From CAZHZT01 sp964537285 (lineage in GTDB: Bacteria > Bacteroidota > Bacteroidia > Chitinophagales > Saprospiraceae): 64,000 nucleotides of DNA. The notes below the pieces were generated by a model. It did no database searches. It was given only the letters and a program-made list of their open reading frames with translations, and was not told where the DNA came from. Position 1 is the first letter of the stretch, and each line of letters starts with the position of its first letter. Shown piece after piece: positions 34,751 through 42,772 of this stretch. The stretch spans positions 8,675 to 72,674 of the forward strand of contig CAZHZT010000010.1 in the NCBI GenBank assembly GCA_964537285.1, read 5' to 3'. Position numbers and translations under genes: made by a program.

Positions 34751-35146
34751 TTATTCTTCTTCCGCGATTAAAGCATCGCTGCTTATCTCATCATCAAGTG
34801 GAACACGATTTTCAACGACCAGAGTAACATGATTGCTGTGTTTGCGAATTCTGTGGGCACGTCCATGAGGAGCCGGGCGAAAACGCTTAAGCATTGCTCC
34901 CTGATCCACAAAAGCAGTCTTTACGACGAGGTCGTAATCATCAGCATTCGCTCCCATGTCCAGTTTGTACTCCCAGTTAGCAACGGCTGATAATAATAAT
35001 TTCTCCAGCCAGATAGCGGCTTCTTTTTTTGTATACCGAAGGATATCCAGTGCCTCTTCTACTTTTTTCCCTCTGATATTATCCACCACTAGTCTCATTT
35101 TACGAGCAGACATTGGGCAGTTTTTCAATTTTGCTACAGCTTCCAT
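34751..35146 (-). CDS. rplV: 50S ribosomal protein L22
   Basis: A 131-residue L22: CPMSARKMRLVVDNIRGKKV, and AMLKRFRPAPHGRAHRIRKH in the loop that reaches the exit tunnel (site of macrolide-resistance changes). The acidic tail DDEISSDALIAEEE is an extension. Confidence 0.98.
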   Translation of the reverse strand: MEAVAKLKNCPMSARKMRLVVDNIRGKKVEEALDILRYTKKEAAIWLEKLLLSAVANWEYKLDMGANADDYDLVVKTAFVDQGAMLKRFRPAPHGRAHRIRKHSNHVTLVVENRVPLDDEISSDALIAEEE

Positions 35147-35196
35147 CTTGCGTATGATTTTATCGAAAGGCTATTAGATAGCCAACCGATTTAGAA

Positions 35197-35466
35197 TTAT
35201 TTTTTACGATTACCTGAGTGGCCTCTAAATGAGCGCGTTGGTGAAAATTCTCCCAACTTATGGCCTACCATATTTTCAGTGACAAAAACCGGAACGAAAG
35301 TCTTACCGTTGTGAACGGCGATCGTTTCACCTACCATGTCAGGAATGATCATGGAGGCACGAGACCAAGTCTTAATCACTGTTTTTCTCTTGGAATCCTT
35401 AGATTTTTCCAACTTCTTTAACAACTTATGGAATACGTAAGGACCTTTTTTTATTGATCGAGCCAT
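35197..35466 (-). CDS. rpsS: 30S ribosomal protein S19
   Basis: An 89-residue S19 from MARSIKKGPYVFHKLLKKLE (ATG 35466; 22 upstream in-frame codons are not conserved). IIPDMVGETIAVHNGKTFVP and the terminal LGEFSPTRSFRGHSG are diagnostic. A 192-nt gap to rplB precedes it. Confidence 0.97.
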   Translation of the reverse strand: MARSIKKGPYVFHKLLKKLEKSKDSKRKTVIKTWSRASMIIPDMVGETIAVHNGKTFVPVFVTENMVGHKLGEFSPTRSFRGHSGNRKK

Positions 35467-35658
35467 CTTTAAATTAAAATATTGACTATAAAAAAGTATT
35501 AAATCATTGTAAGTTGTAATGTACTTACCCAAGTGTTTGAACTCCTAAAATTTTCCAAATTTTGCCAGCTTTCTGAGACAGTCTGCTTCTTTACTCTTCG
35601 GTCGAGTAGCTAAGCTTATACTTCTTATAAAACCTGCTAGAAATTAGAATTTCAAGCA

Positions 35659-36489
35659 CTAGCTTCTGGATTTACGCTTAGAAATGATCAAACGATCTGA
35701 ATATTTGTTCTTTCTACGTGTTTTCTGACCTTTAGCCATAATACCTGTTCTAGAGCGCGGGTGCCCACCAGAGCCTTTCCCTTCACCACCACCCATTGGG
35801 TGATCAACAGGGTTCATAGCTACACCTCTCGTACGAGGTCTTCTACCTTTCCAACGAGAACGACCAGCTTTTCCGCCTACTTCAAGGCTATGATCCGGAT
35901 TGGATGTAGATCCGATGGTCGCTTTACAAGTCTGGAGAATTCTACGAACTTCCCCTGAAGGTAATTTCACACTTGCATAGCGACCTTCACGGCCCATAAG
36001 CTGGCCAAAGGTTCCGGCTGAACGTGCCAGAGACGCGCCGTTCCCCGGGCGAAGCTCAATAGCATGTATAGTAGAACCTAATGGTATGTCACTTAAGTAA
36101 AGAGAATTACCTGTTTCAGGCGGAGCATCTTTCCCAGACAAGATAGTGTCCCCGACTTTTAAGCCATTAGGTGCAATTATATAGCGTTTTTCACCATCTT
36201 CGTACTCCACCAAGGCAATGAAGGCCGTTCTGTTCGGATCGTATTCGATCGTTTTCACAGCGGCTGGCATTCCTTCTTTATCTCGCTTGAAATCAATAAT
36301 ACGGTAGCGGCGCTTATGTCCGCCCCCTTTATACCTCACGGTCATTCTTCCCGAGCTGTTTCTTCCTCCGGATTTTTTCAGAGGAGCCAACAAGCTTTTC
36401 TCAGGTTTATCTGTGGTTACTTCAGCGAACGTATTTCCGATTCGGGTACGTAAGCCTGGAGTAATTGGATTATACTTTTTAACTGGCAT
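35659..36489 (-). CDS. rplB: 50S ribosomal protein L2
   Basis: A 276-residue L2: GRMTVRYKGGGHKRRYRIID, LARSAGTFGQLMGREGRYAS and VAMNPVDHPMGGGEGKGSGG, whose His is needed for peptidyl transfer. Central rRNA-binding protein of the 50S. Confidence 0.98.
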   Translation of the reverse strand: MPVKKYNPITPGLRTRIGNTFAEVTTDKPEKSLLAPLKKSGGRNSSGRMTVRYKGGGHKRRYRIIDFKRDKEGMPAAVKTIEYDPNRTAFIALVEYEDGEKRYIIAPNGLKVGDTILSGKDAPPETGNSLYLSDIPLGSTIHAIELRPGNGASLARSAGTFGQLMGREGRYASVKLPSGEVRRILQTCKATIGSTSNPDHSLEVGGKAGRSRWKGRRPRTRGVAMNPVDHPMGGGEGKGSGGHPRSRTGIMAKGQKTRRKNKYSDRLIISKRKSRS

Positions 36490-36500
36490 GACTACGAAAT

Positions 36501-36803
36501 TTAAATATCTCCATAAAAATCGATCGTATCTCCCATAGCAAGCGTAATGATTGCTTTTTTGTAAGAAGACACTCTTCCTCGGATCATGGCTGTTCGAGTA
36601 TTTCTATTCTTTGCCTTTCCGGGCATTATCAAGGTATTGACCGAGCGTACAGAAACGCCAGGATACATTTCCTCGATGGCATTTTTTATTTCAATCTTAT
36701 TAGCCTTTTTATCTACGACGAAAGTGTACTGATTTTTATCCTCGGATAATTTTTCAGCTTTTTCAGAGACAACAGGCTTAATCAGAATATTCTTCTTTAG
36801 CAT
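36501..36803 (-). CDS. rplW: 50S ribosomal protein L23
   Basis: A 100-residue L23: NILIKPVVSEKAEKLSEDKN, YTFVVDKKANKIEIKNAIEE and VSVRSVNTLIMPGKAKN. It lies at the exit tunnel and docks trigger factor and SRP. 11 nt before rplB. Confidence 0.98.
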   Translation of the reverse strand: MLKKNILIKPVVSEKAEKLSEDKNQYTFVVDKKANKIEIKNAIEEMYPGVSVRSVNTLIMPGKAKNRNTRTAMIRGRVSSYKKAIITLAMGDTIDFYGDI

Positions 36804-36829
36804 GACTGATCTATTTTGAGCCTTAAGGC

Positions 36830-37456
36830 CTAGCTTATCAAGGTGCTTAGGCGTTCAACAGCGCTTTCTGAAAAAATTAACGTTCCGGTCTTTAATACCT
36901 CGTAAGTATTCAAATCATCCGCTCGGGTAACATCCGCTTTGGGAACATTGCGACTGGATAAATAGAGCATCCGGTCTGTCTCGTTAGTAACTAACAGAGA
37001 CCTTCCACTTTTCAAACCAAGGTTATTCAAGATGTTAACGAACTCCTTTGTTTTCGGAGCCTCGAAGGTAAAATCCTCAAGGATCACCAATTTGCCTTTA
37101 GCAAGCTTGTCAGCAAGCACACTTTTTCTGGCAAGGCGCTTAACCTTTTTATTGAGCCCTACGGTATATTTGTGTGGTTTTGGACCAAACATTCTACCTC
37201 CTCCGCGGAAAAGAGGGTTTTTTATATCACCGGCACGCGCAGTACCAGTACCCTTTTGGCGCTTTATTTTTCGCGTAGAGCCAGCCACTTCTCCTCTTTC
37301 TTTAGATTTATGGGTACCCTGACGCTGATGGGCGAGATATTGCTTGACTGCCAGATAAACAGCGTGTTCATTGGGTTCAATGCCGAATATTTCTTCTGGA
37401 AGCTCTACAACTCGGCCCGTTTTTTCTCCCTGAATATTTAAAACATCCAATTTCAT
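36830..37456 (-). CDS. rplD: 50S ribosomal protein L4
   Basis: A 208-residue L4 from MKLDVLNIQGEKTGRVVELP (ATG 37456). The tunnel loop is KIKRQKGTGTARAGDIKNPL and GGGRMFGPKPHKYTVGLNKK. In E. coli L4 represses the S10 operon through its leader; a leader-like hairpin is at 38238-38294 here. Confidence 0.98.
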   Translation of the reverse strand: MKLDVLNIQGEKTGRVVELPEEIFGIEPNEHAVYLAVKQYLAHQRQGTHKSKERGEVAGSTRKIKRQKGTGTARAGDIKNPLFRGGGRMFGPKPHKYTVGLNKKVKRLARKSVLADKLAKGKLVILEDFTFEAPKTKEFVNILNNLGLKSGRSLLVTNETDRMLYLSSRNVPKADVTRADDLNTYEVLKTGTLIFSESAVERLSTLIS

Positions 37457-37460
37457 AAGC

Positions 37461-38081
37461 CTACTTTTCAATAATTACATAAGACCCCTTATGACCGGGT
37501 ATTGCTCCTTTCACGAGAATCAAGTTCTTCTCAGGAAAAATTTTAAAAACTCTAAGGTTTTTGACTTTCACGCGCTTTCCACCAGTACGACCGGCCATAC
37601 GCATTCCTTTGAATACTTTCGCAGGATAAGAACAAGCACCGATGGCCCCGGGAGCTCTTTGGCGGTTGTGCTGTCCGTGCGTAGCATCATTTACCCCACG
37701 GAAATTGTGGCGTTTTACTACCCCTTGAAAACCTTTACCCTTTGAAGTTCCGATAGCACTTACCATATCGCCTTCTTCAAAAACCTCATCAACGGTTACT
37801 ATTTCTCCAAGGTTTTTCTCCAGTGATGCATCTCTGAACTCAACTAACCTCTTTTTAGGAGCTGTTTTAGCACAATCAAAGTGCCCTTGCATACCTTTAG
37901 AAGTATTTTTCACTTTGGCATCATCAAACGCTAATTGAAGCGAATTATAGCCATCTGAGTCCTCTGTTTTAACCTGCGTTATAACACAAGGCCCAGCTTC
38001 AACAATAGTGCAGGCAAAGTTTCGACCTTCACCATCAAAGATGTTGGTCATCCCTACTTTTCTACCGATAATTCCGTCCAC
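37461..38081 (-). CDS. rplC: 50S ribosomal protein L3
   Basis: A 206-residue L3: MDGIIGRKVGMTNIFDGEGR, GKGFQGVVKRHNFRGVNDAT and RMAGRTGGKRVKVKNLRVFK. Assembly initiator next to the peptidyl transferase centre. It starts 4 nt before rplD begins, but 279 nt after rpsJ, an unusual gap. Confidence 0.98.
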   Translation of the reverse strand: MDGIIGRKVGMTNIFDGEGRNFACTIVEAGPCVITQVKTEDSDGYNSLQLAFDDAKVKNTSKGMQGHFDCAKTAPKKRLVEFRDASLEKNLGEIVTVDEVFEEGDMVSAIGTSKGKGFQGVVKRHNFRGVNDATHGQHNRQRAPGAIGACSYPAKVFKGMRMAGRTGGKRVKVKNLRVFKIFPEKNLILVKGAIPGHKGSYVIIEK

Positions 38082-38237
38082 GATAGATATTTTTTTGCTC
38101 GCAGCAGATCAATTCCCATAGAGAACACTACCAATAAGATAGCTATCCATAGACACAAGGCCCTGAAGCCCCAGCCTGGATCAATAGGAAAGATTTCCTG
38201 CGAAAAAGGTTATAAAAAATTGACCCTGAATGTCTTT

Positions 38238-38294
38238 GAACCTACTAGCACCCTCCGAATTTAGAATAATCTAACGGAGAGACACTAAAGGTTC
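38238..38294 (-). promoter_or_regulatory. hairpin in the rpsJ-rplC gap, possible r-protein leader
   Basis: GAACC at one end pairs with GGTTC at the other, continuing through CTAG/TTAG and CCCTCCG/CGGAGAG to an A/T-rich loop of about 17 nt; the stem has bulges. It sits in the 279-nt gap between rpsJ and rplC, where genes normally nearly touch. It may be an L4- or L3-type autoregulatory leader or a processing site (inference). Confidence 0.35.
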
Positions 38295-38360
38295 ATTTAA
38301 CTCAGTGGCAATTCAATTTAAAATAGTAAGAAGATAAGATACACTCCGTAAAGGAAAGTA

Positions 38361-38669
38361 TCACGTCAATTTAACCTGAATATCAACCCCACTTGGCAGT
38401 TCCAGCTTAGACAATGCGTCTACTGTTTTTTGAGTAGGCGTGTAAATTTCGATCAGGCGTTTGTGTGTACGCAACTGAAACTGCTCCCGAGATTTTTTAT
38501 TGACGTGCGGCGAACGGAGCACGGTAAAGATTTTTTTCTCGGTTGGCAGCGGAATCGGTCCAGTAACAACAGCACCGCTGTTACGCACGGTCTTAACGAT
38601 CTTCTCCGTTGATTTATCGACCAAATTGTGGTCGTAAGAGCGGAGTTTAATTCTGATCTTCTGATTCAT
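38361..38669 (-). CDS. rpsJ: 30S ribosomal protein S10 (NusE)
   Basis: A 102-residue S10: KIRIKLRSYDHNLVDKSTEK, GPIPLPTEKKIFTVLRSPHV and KLELPSGVDIQVKLT. Besides its 30S role, S10 with NusB binds boxA RNA during rRNA antitermination, which is relevant to the boxA-like repeats elsewhere in the window. Confidence 0.98.
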   Translation of the reverse strand: MNQKIRIKLRSYDHNLVDKSTEKIVKTVRNSGAVVTGPIPLPTEKKIFTVLRSPHVNKKSREQFQLRTHKRLIEIYTPTQKTVDALSKLELPSGVDIQVKLT

Positions 38670-38752
38670 ACCTTAAATAAGAATAATTAATAAGTAAACT
38701 TAAAAGAAGGCAGGATGCTTTTCATCCTGCTTTATAATATTTCTTAAGGGCA

Positions 38753-40897
38753 TTAAGCTTTAACAGCGCCCTTTGCTTTTTCAATAATATCTTCAGCGAT
38801 GTTCTTAGGAGCTGGATCGTAGTGAGAAAACTCCATTGAAGAATTCGCACGACCAGAAGTAATGGTACGTAATGTAGTTACATAACCAAACATTTCAGCT
38901 AAAGGAACATCAGCCTGAATAGCTACAACGCCAACATTACGAGCTTCCTGACCTTTAGGAAGACCACGACGACGGTTAAGGTCACCGATTACAGGCCCTA
39001 CATATTCTTCAGGAGTAATGATCTCAAGCTTCATAATTGGTTCAAGAAGCACAGGCTTTGTTTTCTGAGCTGCAGCTTTGAAACCCTCTTTGGCACAAAG
39101 TTCGAACGCGATTGGCTTGGAATCCACGGCGTGCATAGATCCGTCATAAACACGCACTCTCATGCTGTCGATGCCATATCCTGCAAGAATACCATTATCC
39201 ATCATTGAATTAAAACCGTCCTTGATAGGTTTCATGTAGTTTTTATCGATAGAACCCCCGAAAATATCCCAGATAAACTGGATTCTTTCCTTACCCTTTT
39301 TGTAATCATCACTTTCAAGGAATTCATCCTCTGCAGGGCCTAATTCGAACTCCATATCGGCGAATAAACCAGAACCACCACTTTGCTTTTTCAATCGCTC
39401 ACGGTGAGAAACCTGAGTTGTGAGGGCTTCTTTATAACTAACCTGTGGTTCACCTTGGTTACACTCAACCTTAAATTCCCTTCTAAGACGATCTATAATA
39501 ATTTCGAGGTGAAGCTCACCCATTCCGCTAATAACCGTTTGGTTAGTATCTTCATCGTAACGAACGCGGAAAGTAGGATCTTCTTCAGCTAGTTTAGCCA
39601 ATGCCATACCGAGCTTATCCAGATCTTTTTGAGACTTAGGCTCAACGGCTACACCGATTACCGGTTCAGGGAATACCATACTCTCCAGAACGATCGGCTT
39701 TTGAAGATCACATAAAGTGTCTCCTGTACGAATATCTTTGAAACCTACCGCAGCGGCAATGTCACCAGCCTCAACACGTGCTATTGAGTTTTGCTTATTA
39801 GCATGCATCTGGAAGATACGAGAGATCCGCTCTTTAGAATCAGAACGCGTATTCAGTACATAAGAACCCGCATCAAGCGCACCAGAATAAACGCGCATGA
39901 AGGCCAAACGACCTACATAAGGGTCAGTTGCAATTTTGAATGCAAGAGCTGCGAATGGGTCATTCACATCAGGATGACGCTTCTCTTCTTCTTCTGTTTT
40001 AGGGTTTGTACCAGTGATGGCTCCGATATCGATTGGAGAAGGCAAGAATGCACAAACGGCATCCAATACTGCTTGTACACCTTTATTTTTAAAGGCAGAA
40101 CCACACATCATCGGTACGAAATCCATGTTCATTACCGCAGCACGCACAGCTTCACGCACCTCTTCAGCAGTTAGAGAATCTGGATCCTCGAAGAATTTTT
40201 CCATCAACGTTTCATTGTATTCAGCAACAGCTTCCAACAATTGTTCTCTTTTTTCAGCAACGAGTTCTTCAAGATCTTCAGGTATATCAATAACTTCGTA
40301 AGTCATGCCGAAGTCATCTTCGTTCCAAACGATCGCCTCATTTGTAATCAAATCGATTACGCCTTTGAAAGTTTCTTCCGCCCCGATAGGAACTTGAAGA
40401 GGAACAGCTCTCGAGCCCAGTTTTTCTTCTACATCTTTAACCACGTTAAAGAAATCAGCACCTGAACGGTCCATTTTATTAACGAATCCGATACGAGGAA
40501 CTCTATAGTTATCGGCGAGACGCCAGTTTGTTTCAGATTGAGGTTCTACACCACTAACGGCGCAGAATAAGAATACAAGGCCATCAAGAACACGCAGAGA
40601 ACGGTTTACCTCGACGGTAAAGTCAACGTGACCCGGAGTGTCGATGATATTTACAGCGTACTCCTGGCCGGTAACCTTCCACGTCCAGCTTGTTTTAGTT
40701 GCTGCGGAAGTAATAGTGATACCACGCTCTTGCTCCTGCTCCATCCAGTCCATGGTAGCCGCTCCATCGTGCACTTCACCAATTTTATGACTGATACCAG
40801 TATAGAACAGGACACGTTCCGTGGTGGTCGTCTTACCGGCATCAATATGCGCTGCGATACCAATATTTCGGGTAAACTTAAGATCTTTATTTGCCAT
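38753..40897 (-). CDS. fusA: elongation factor G
   Basis: A 714-residue EF-G with G1 AHIDAGKTTTTERVLFYTG, switch I RGITITSAATKTSW, G3 DTPGHVDFTVEVNRSLR, G4 NKMDRSGADF, then domains II-V ending with GYVTTLRTITSGRANSSMEF. It drives translocation and ribosome recycling. Part of the str operon, 45 nt after rpsG; tuf does not follow. Confidence 0.98.
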   Translation of the reverse strand: MANKDLKFTRNIGIAAHIDAGKTTTTERVLFYTGISHKIGEVHDGAATMDWMEQEQERGITITSAATKTSWTWKVTGQEYAVNIIDTPGHVDFTVEVNRSLRVLDGLVFLFCAVSGVEPQSETNWRLADNYRVPRIGFVNKMDRSGADFFNVVKDVEEKLGSRAVPLQVPIGAEETFKGVIDLITNEAIVWNEDDFGMTYEVIDIPEDLEELVAEKREQLLEAVAEYNETLMEKFFEDPDSLTAEEVREAVRAAVMNMDFVPMMCGSAFKNKGVQAVLDAVCAFLPSPIDIGAITGTNPKTEEEEKRHPDVNDPFAALAFKIATDPYVGRLAFMRVYSGALDAGSYVLNTRSDSKERISRIFQMHANKQNSIARVEAGDIAAAVGFKDIRTGDTLCDLQKPIVLESMVFPEPVIGVAVEPKSQKDLDKLGMALAKLAEEDPTFRVRYDEDTNQTVISGMGELHLEIIIDRLRREFKVECNQGEPQVSYKEALTTQVSHRERLKKQSGGSGLFADMEFELGPAEDEFLESDDYKKGKERIQFIWDIFGGSIDKNYMKPIKDGFNSMMDNGILAGYGIDSMRVRVYDGSMHAVDSKPIAFELCAKEGFKAAAQKTKPVLLEPIMKLEIITPEEYVGPVIGDLNRRRGLPKGQEARNVGVVAIQADVPLAEMFGYVTTLRTITSGRANSSMEFSHYDPAPKNIAEDIIEKAKGAVKA

Positions 40898-40942
40898 GAT
40901 GAGATAGGAATATTGCGATGTTCAAAAAATTATAAAGTTGTA

Positions 40943-41410
40943 CTAGATTTTGAAGTGAGCAAAGGCACGGTTTGATTCGGCCATTTTATGCGTATCTTCT
41001 TTACGTTTTACGGCAGCGCCTTCATTTTTACTTGCTGCGATCAGTTCAGCAGCCATTTTTTCAGCCATACCTTTACCACTACGAGCGCGTGCAAAGCGGA
41101 TCAGCCATTTCATGCCGATAGAGATTTTGCGTTTTGCTCTAATTTCAGTAGGTATCTGGAAAGTCGCTCCACCGATACGGCGGCTACGCACTTCAACTTG
41201 AGGCATTGCATTATTAAGCGCTTTTTTCCACACCTCGTGCTCGTTATCTTTTGTTCTTTTTTTCACAATATCCATTGCTTCATAGAACACTTTAAAAGCA
41301 GCAGCTTTTTTTCCATCAAGCATCATATTATTGACGAACTGCGTAACCATGGGATCTCCAAATCTCGGGTCCGGCTCAATGATACGTAACTTGGGTTTTC
41401 TTTTTCTCAT
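40943..41410 (-). CDS. rpsG: 30S ribosomal protein S7
   Basis: A 155-residue S7: MRKRKPKLRIIEPDPRFGDP, KALNNAMPQVEVRSRRIGGA and KGMAEKMAAELIAASKNEGA. It nucleates the 30S head; in E. coli it represses the str operon. Confidence 0.98.
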   Translation of the reverse strand: MRKRKPKLRIIEPDPRFGDPMVTQFVNNMMLDGKKAAAFKVFYEAMDIVKKRTKDNEHEVWKKALNNAMPQVEVRSRRIGGATFQIPTEIRAKRKISIGMKWLIRFARARSGKGMAEKMAAELIAASKNEGAAVKRKEDTHKMAESNRAFAHFKI

Positions 41411-41451
41411 CGCTTATATAATATTGTCGCTATTTCTCTTACTTAAATAAA

Positions 41452-41823
41452 TTATTTCGGACGCTTCGTTCCGTATTTTGATCTAGACTTTTTACGGTCA
41501 TTCACTCCTGCCGTATCTAAAGCACCACGAACGATAGTATAACGTACCCCGGGTAGATCTTTCACACGACCGCCTCTCACGAGAACGATGGAGTGTTCCT
41601 GAAGGTTGTGCCCTTCACCAGGGATATAGGCAATCACCTCGATACCGTTCGTCAAACGCACTTTAGCCACTTTTCTCAGAGCCGAGTTCGGCTTTTTAGG
41701 AGTGGTAGTGTAAACACGCGTACAAACGCCTCTACGTTGAGGGCAAGAATCCAGAGCCCTAGATTTACTTTTTTGGATGATTCTTTTTCTTCCTTTCCGC
41801 ACCAATTGATTGATCGTCGGCAT
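41452..41823 (-). CDS. rpsL: 30S ribosomal protein S12
   Basis: A 123-residue S12: MPTINQLVRKGRKRIIQKSK, TTPKKPNSALRKVAKVRLTN and GGRVKDLPGVRYTIVRG. The lysines at the two streptomycin-resistance sites (K42-43 region and K88 region) are wild type. First gene of the cluster, with a good promoter about 90-120 nt upstream. Confidence 0.98.
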   Translation of the reverse strand: MPTINQLVRKGRKRIIQKSKSRALDSCPQRRGVCTRVYTTTPKKPNSALRKVAKVRLTNGIEVIAYIPGEGHNLQEHSIVLVRGGRVKDLPGVRYTIVRGALDTAGVNDRKKSRSKYGTKRPK

Positions 41824-41910
41824 ACAAATACTATTATTCGCTATAAGTTTTAATTATTGTTTATCTCTTGCTATTATTGAGGGATAACACCCCGCTTTCA
41901 AAAGAGATTG

Positions 41911-41941
41911 CAAAGGTAGTACTATTTTATTGAAAATCAAA
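41911..41941 (-). promoter_or_regulatory. promoter of the str/S10/spc/alpha cluster
   Basis: On minus, TTTG (plus 41938-41941), a 19-nt spacer, then TACCTTTG (plus 41911-41918) and CA. This is a full match to the Bacteroidota sigma-ABfr promoter TTTG-N19-TAnnTTTG. Transcription would start near 41904, leaving a leader of about 80 nt before rpsL. Confidence 0.75.
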
Positions 41942-41970
41942 AGCAAATTTTTAATTATTTAATTTTTCTT

Positions 41971-42441
41971 ATGGATGTAAAAATTCGTAGAGCAGAACCG
42001 GAGGATATCGAGGGCATTTACGACTTAGTTAAAGAACTCGCAGTTTATGAAAAAGAGCCTGAAGCTGTAACCGCAACTCTTGATGATTATTACCGAGATT
42101 TTGCTGATGGGTACTTTGATTCCCATGTAGCCGAGTATGAGAACCAAATTATCGGAATGACTGTATTTTATATGACTTACTCTACCTGGAAAGGAAAAAT
42201 GCTTTACCTGGAAGATTTTGTCATTAAATCTGATTTCCGCCAAAAAGGGATCGGCCAATTATTGTTCGATGCTTTTATCGAAGAAGCTAAAAGGCAAGAG
42301 GCTCGCCTGGTAAAGTGGCAGGTATTACATTGGAATGAACCTGCTATAAAATTTTATGAAAAAAATAAGGCCTTAATAGAGAAGGAGTGGTATAATGGAA
42401 AGTTGTTCCTGGGTGAGGATTTAAGGGAGAAGAGGAATTGA
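41971..42441 (+). CDS. GNAT N-acetyltransferase, SSAT-like
   Basis: A 156-residue GNAT protein: MDVKIRRAEPEDIEGIYDLV, YLEDFVIKSDFRQKGIGQLL (acetyl-CoA loop QKGIG about 91-95) and WQVLHWNEPAIKFYEKNKA. The pattern LEDxxV...R..GIG...WQVLxWN is that of diamine (spermidine/spermine) acetyltransferases and thialysine acetyltransferases. Substrate is inferred. Divergent from rpsL, 147 nt away. Confidence 0.9.
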   Translation: MDVKIRRAEPEDIEGIYDLVKELAVYEKEPEAVTATLDDYYRDFADGYFDSHVAEYENQIIGMTVFYMTYSTWKGKMLYLEDFVIKSDFRQKGIGQLLFDAFIEEAKRQEARLVKWQVLHWNEPAIKFYEKNKALIEKEWYNGKLFLGEDLREKRN

Positions 42442-42473
42442 CAATTGGCAGGATTTCATATTTCCTGAAAATC

Positions 42474-42503
42474 AGACTTGTTCTGGAGCTGCAGAACAAG
42501 TCT
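42474..42503. terminator. hairpin after the acetyltransferase gene
   Basis: AGACTTGTTCTG (42474-42485) pairs perfectly with CAGAACAAGTCT (42492-42503), 32 nt past the stop. No T-run. The same word AGACTTGTTCTG recurs at 44.6 kb and its parts at 55.4 and 62.2 kb, so it may be a small repeat rather than a plain terminator. Confidence 0.5.
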
Positions 42504-42579
42504 ACTGAAATTCCTTGACAAATTTTTGGAAAGAAAATTATTATGCACTAGCTCAACTTCAGGCCTTTACAAAATATCC

Positions 42580-42687
42580 TTCTTTGACAAATTGTGTGGA
42601 ACTTCGAAATGATAACCCTTGAATGCCCTTGTGGTTGAAAGGGTTATCATTTTGAAGTTCCATTTTCCACAATTTATGTCAAAGAAC
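42580..42687. repeat. family A palindromic repeat (A3)
   Basis: Ends TTCTTTGACAAATTGTGTGG and CCACAATTTATGTCAAAGAA. The inner stem GAACTTCGAAATGATAACCC pairs with GGGTTATCATTTTGAAGTTC around the loop TTGAATGCCCTTGTGGTTGA. It lies in the 331-nt gap before the transglutaminase-like gene, ending 85 nt from its ATG. Best-preserved copy. Confidence 0.85.
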
Positions 42688-42772
42688 TCAAAATATTTAG
42701 TACGACTCACTCAATAATACTTGAAGAAAAAATCAAAAAACACTAACTTCCCCTAGGCAAATATTATCGTCT

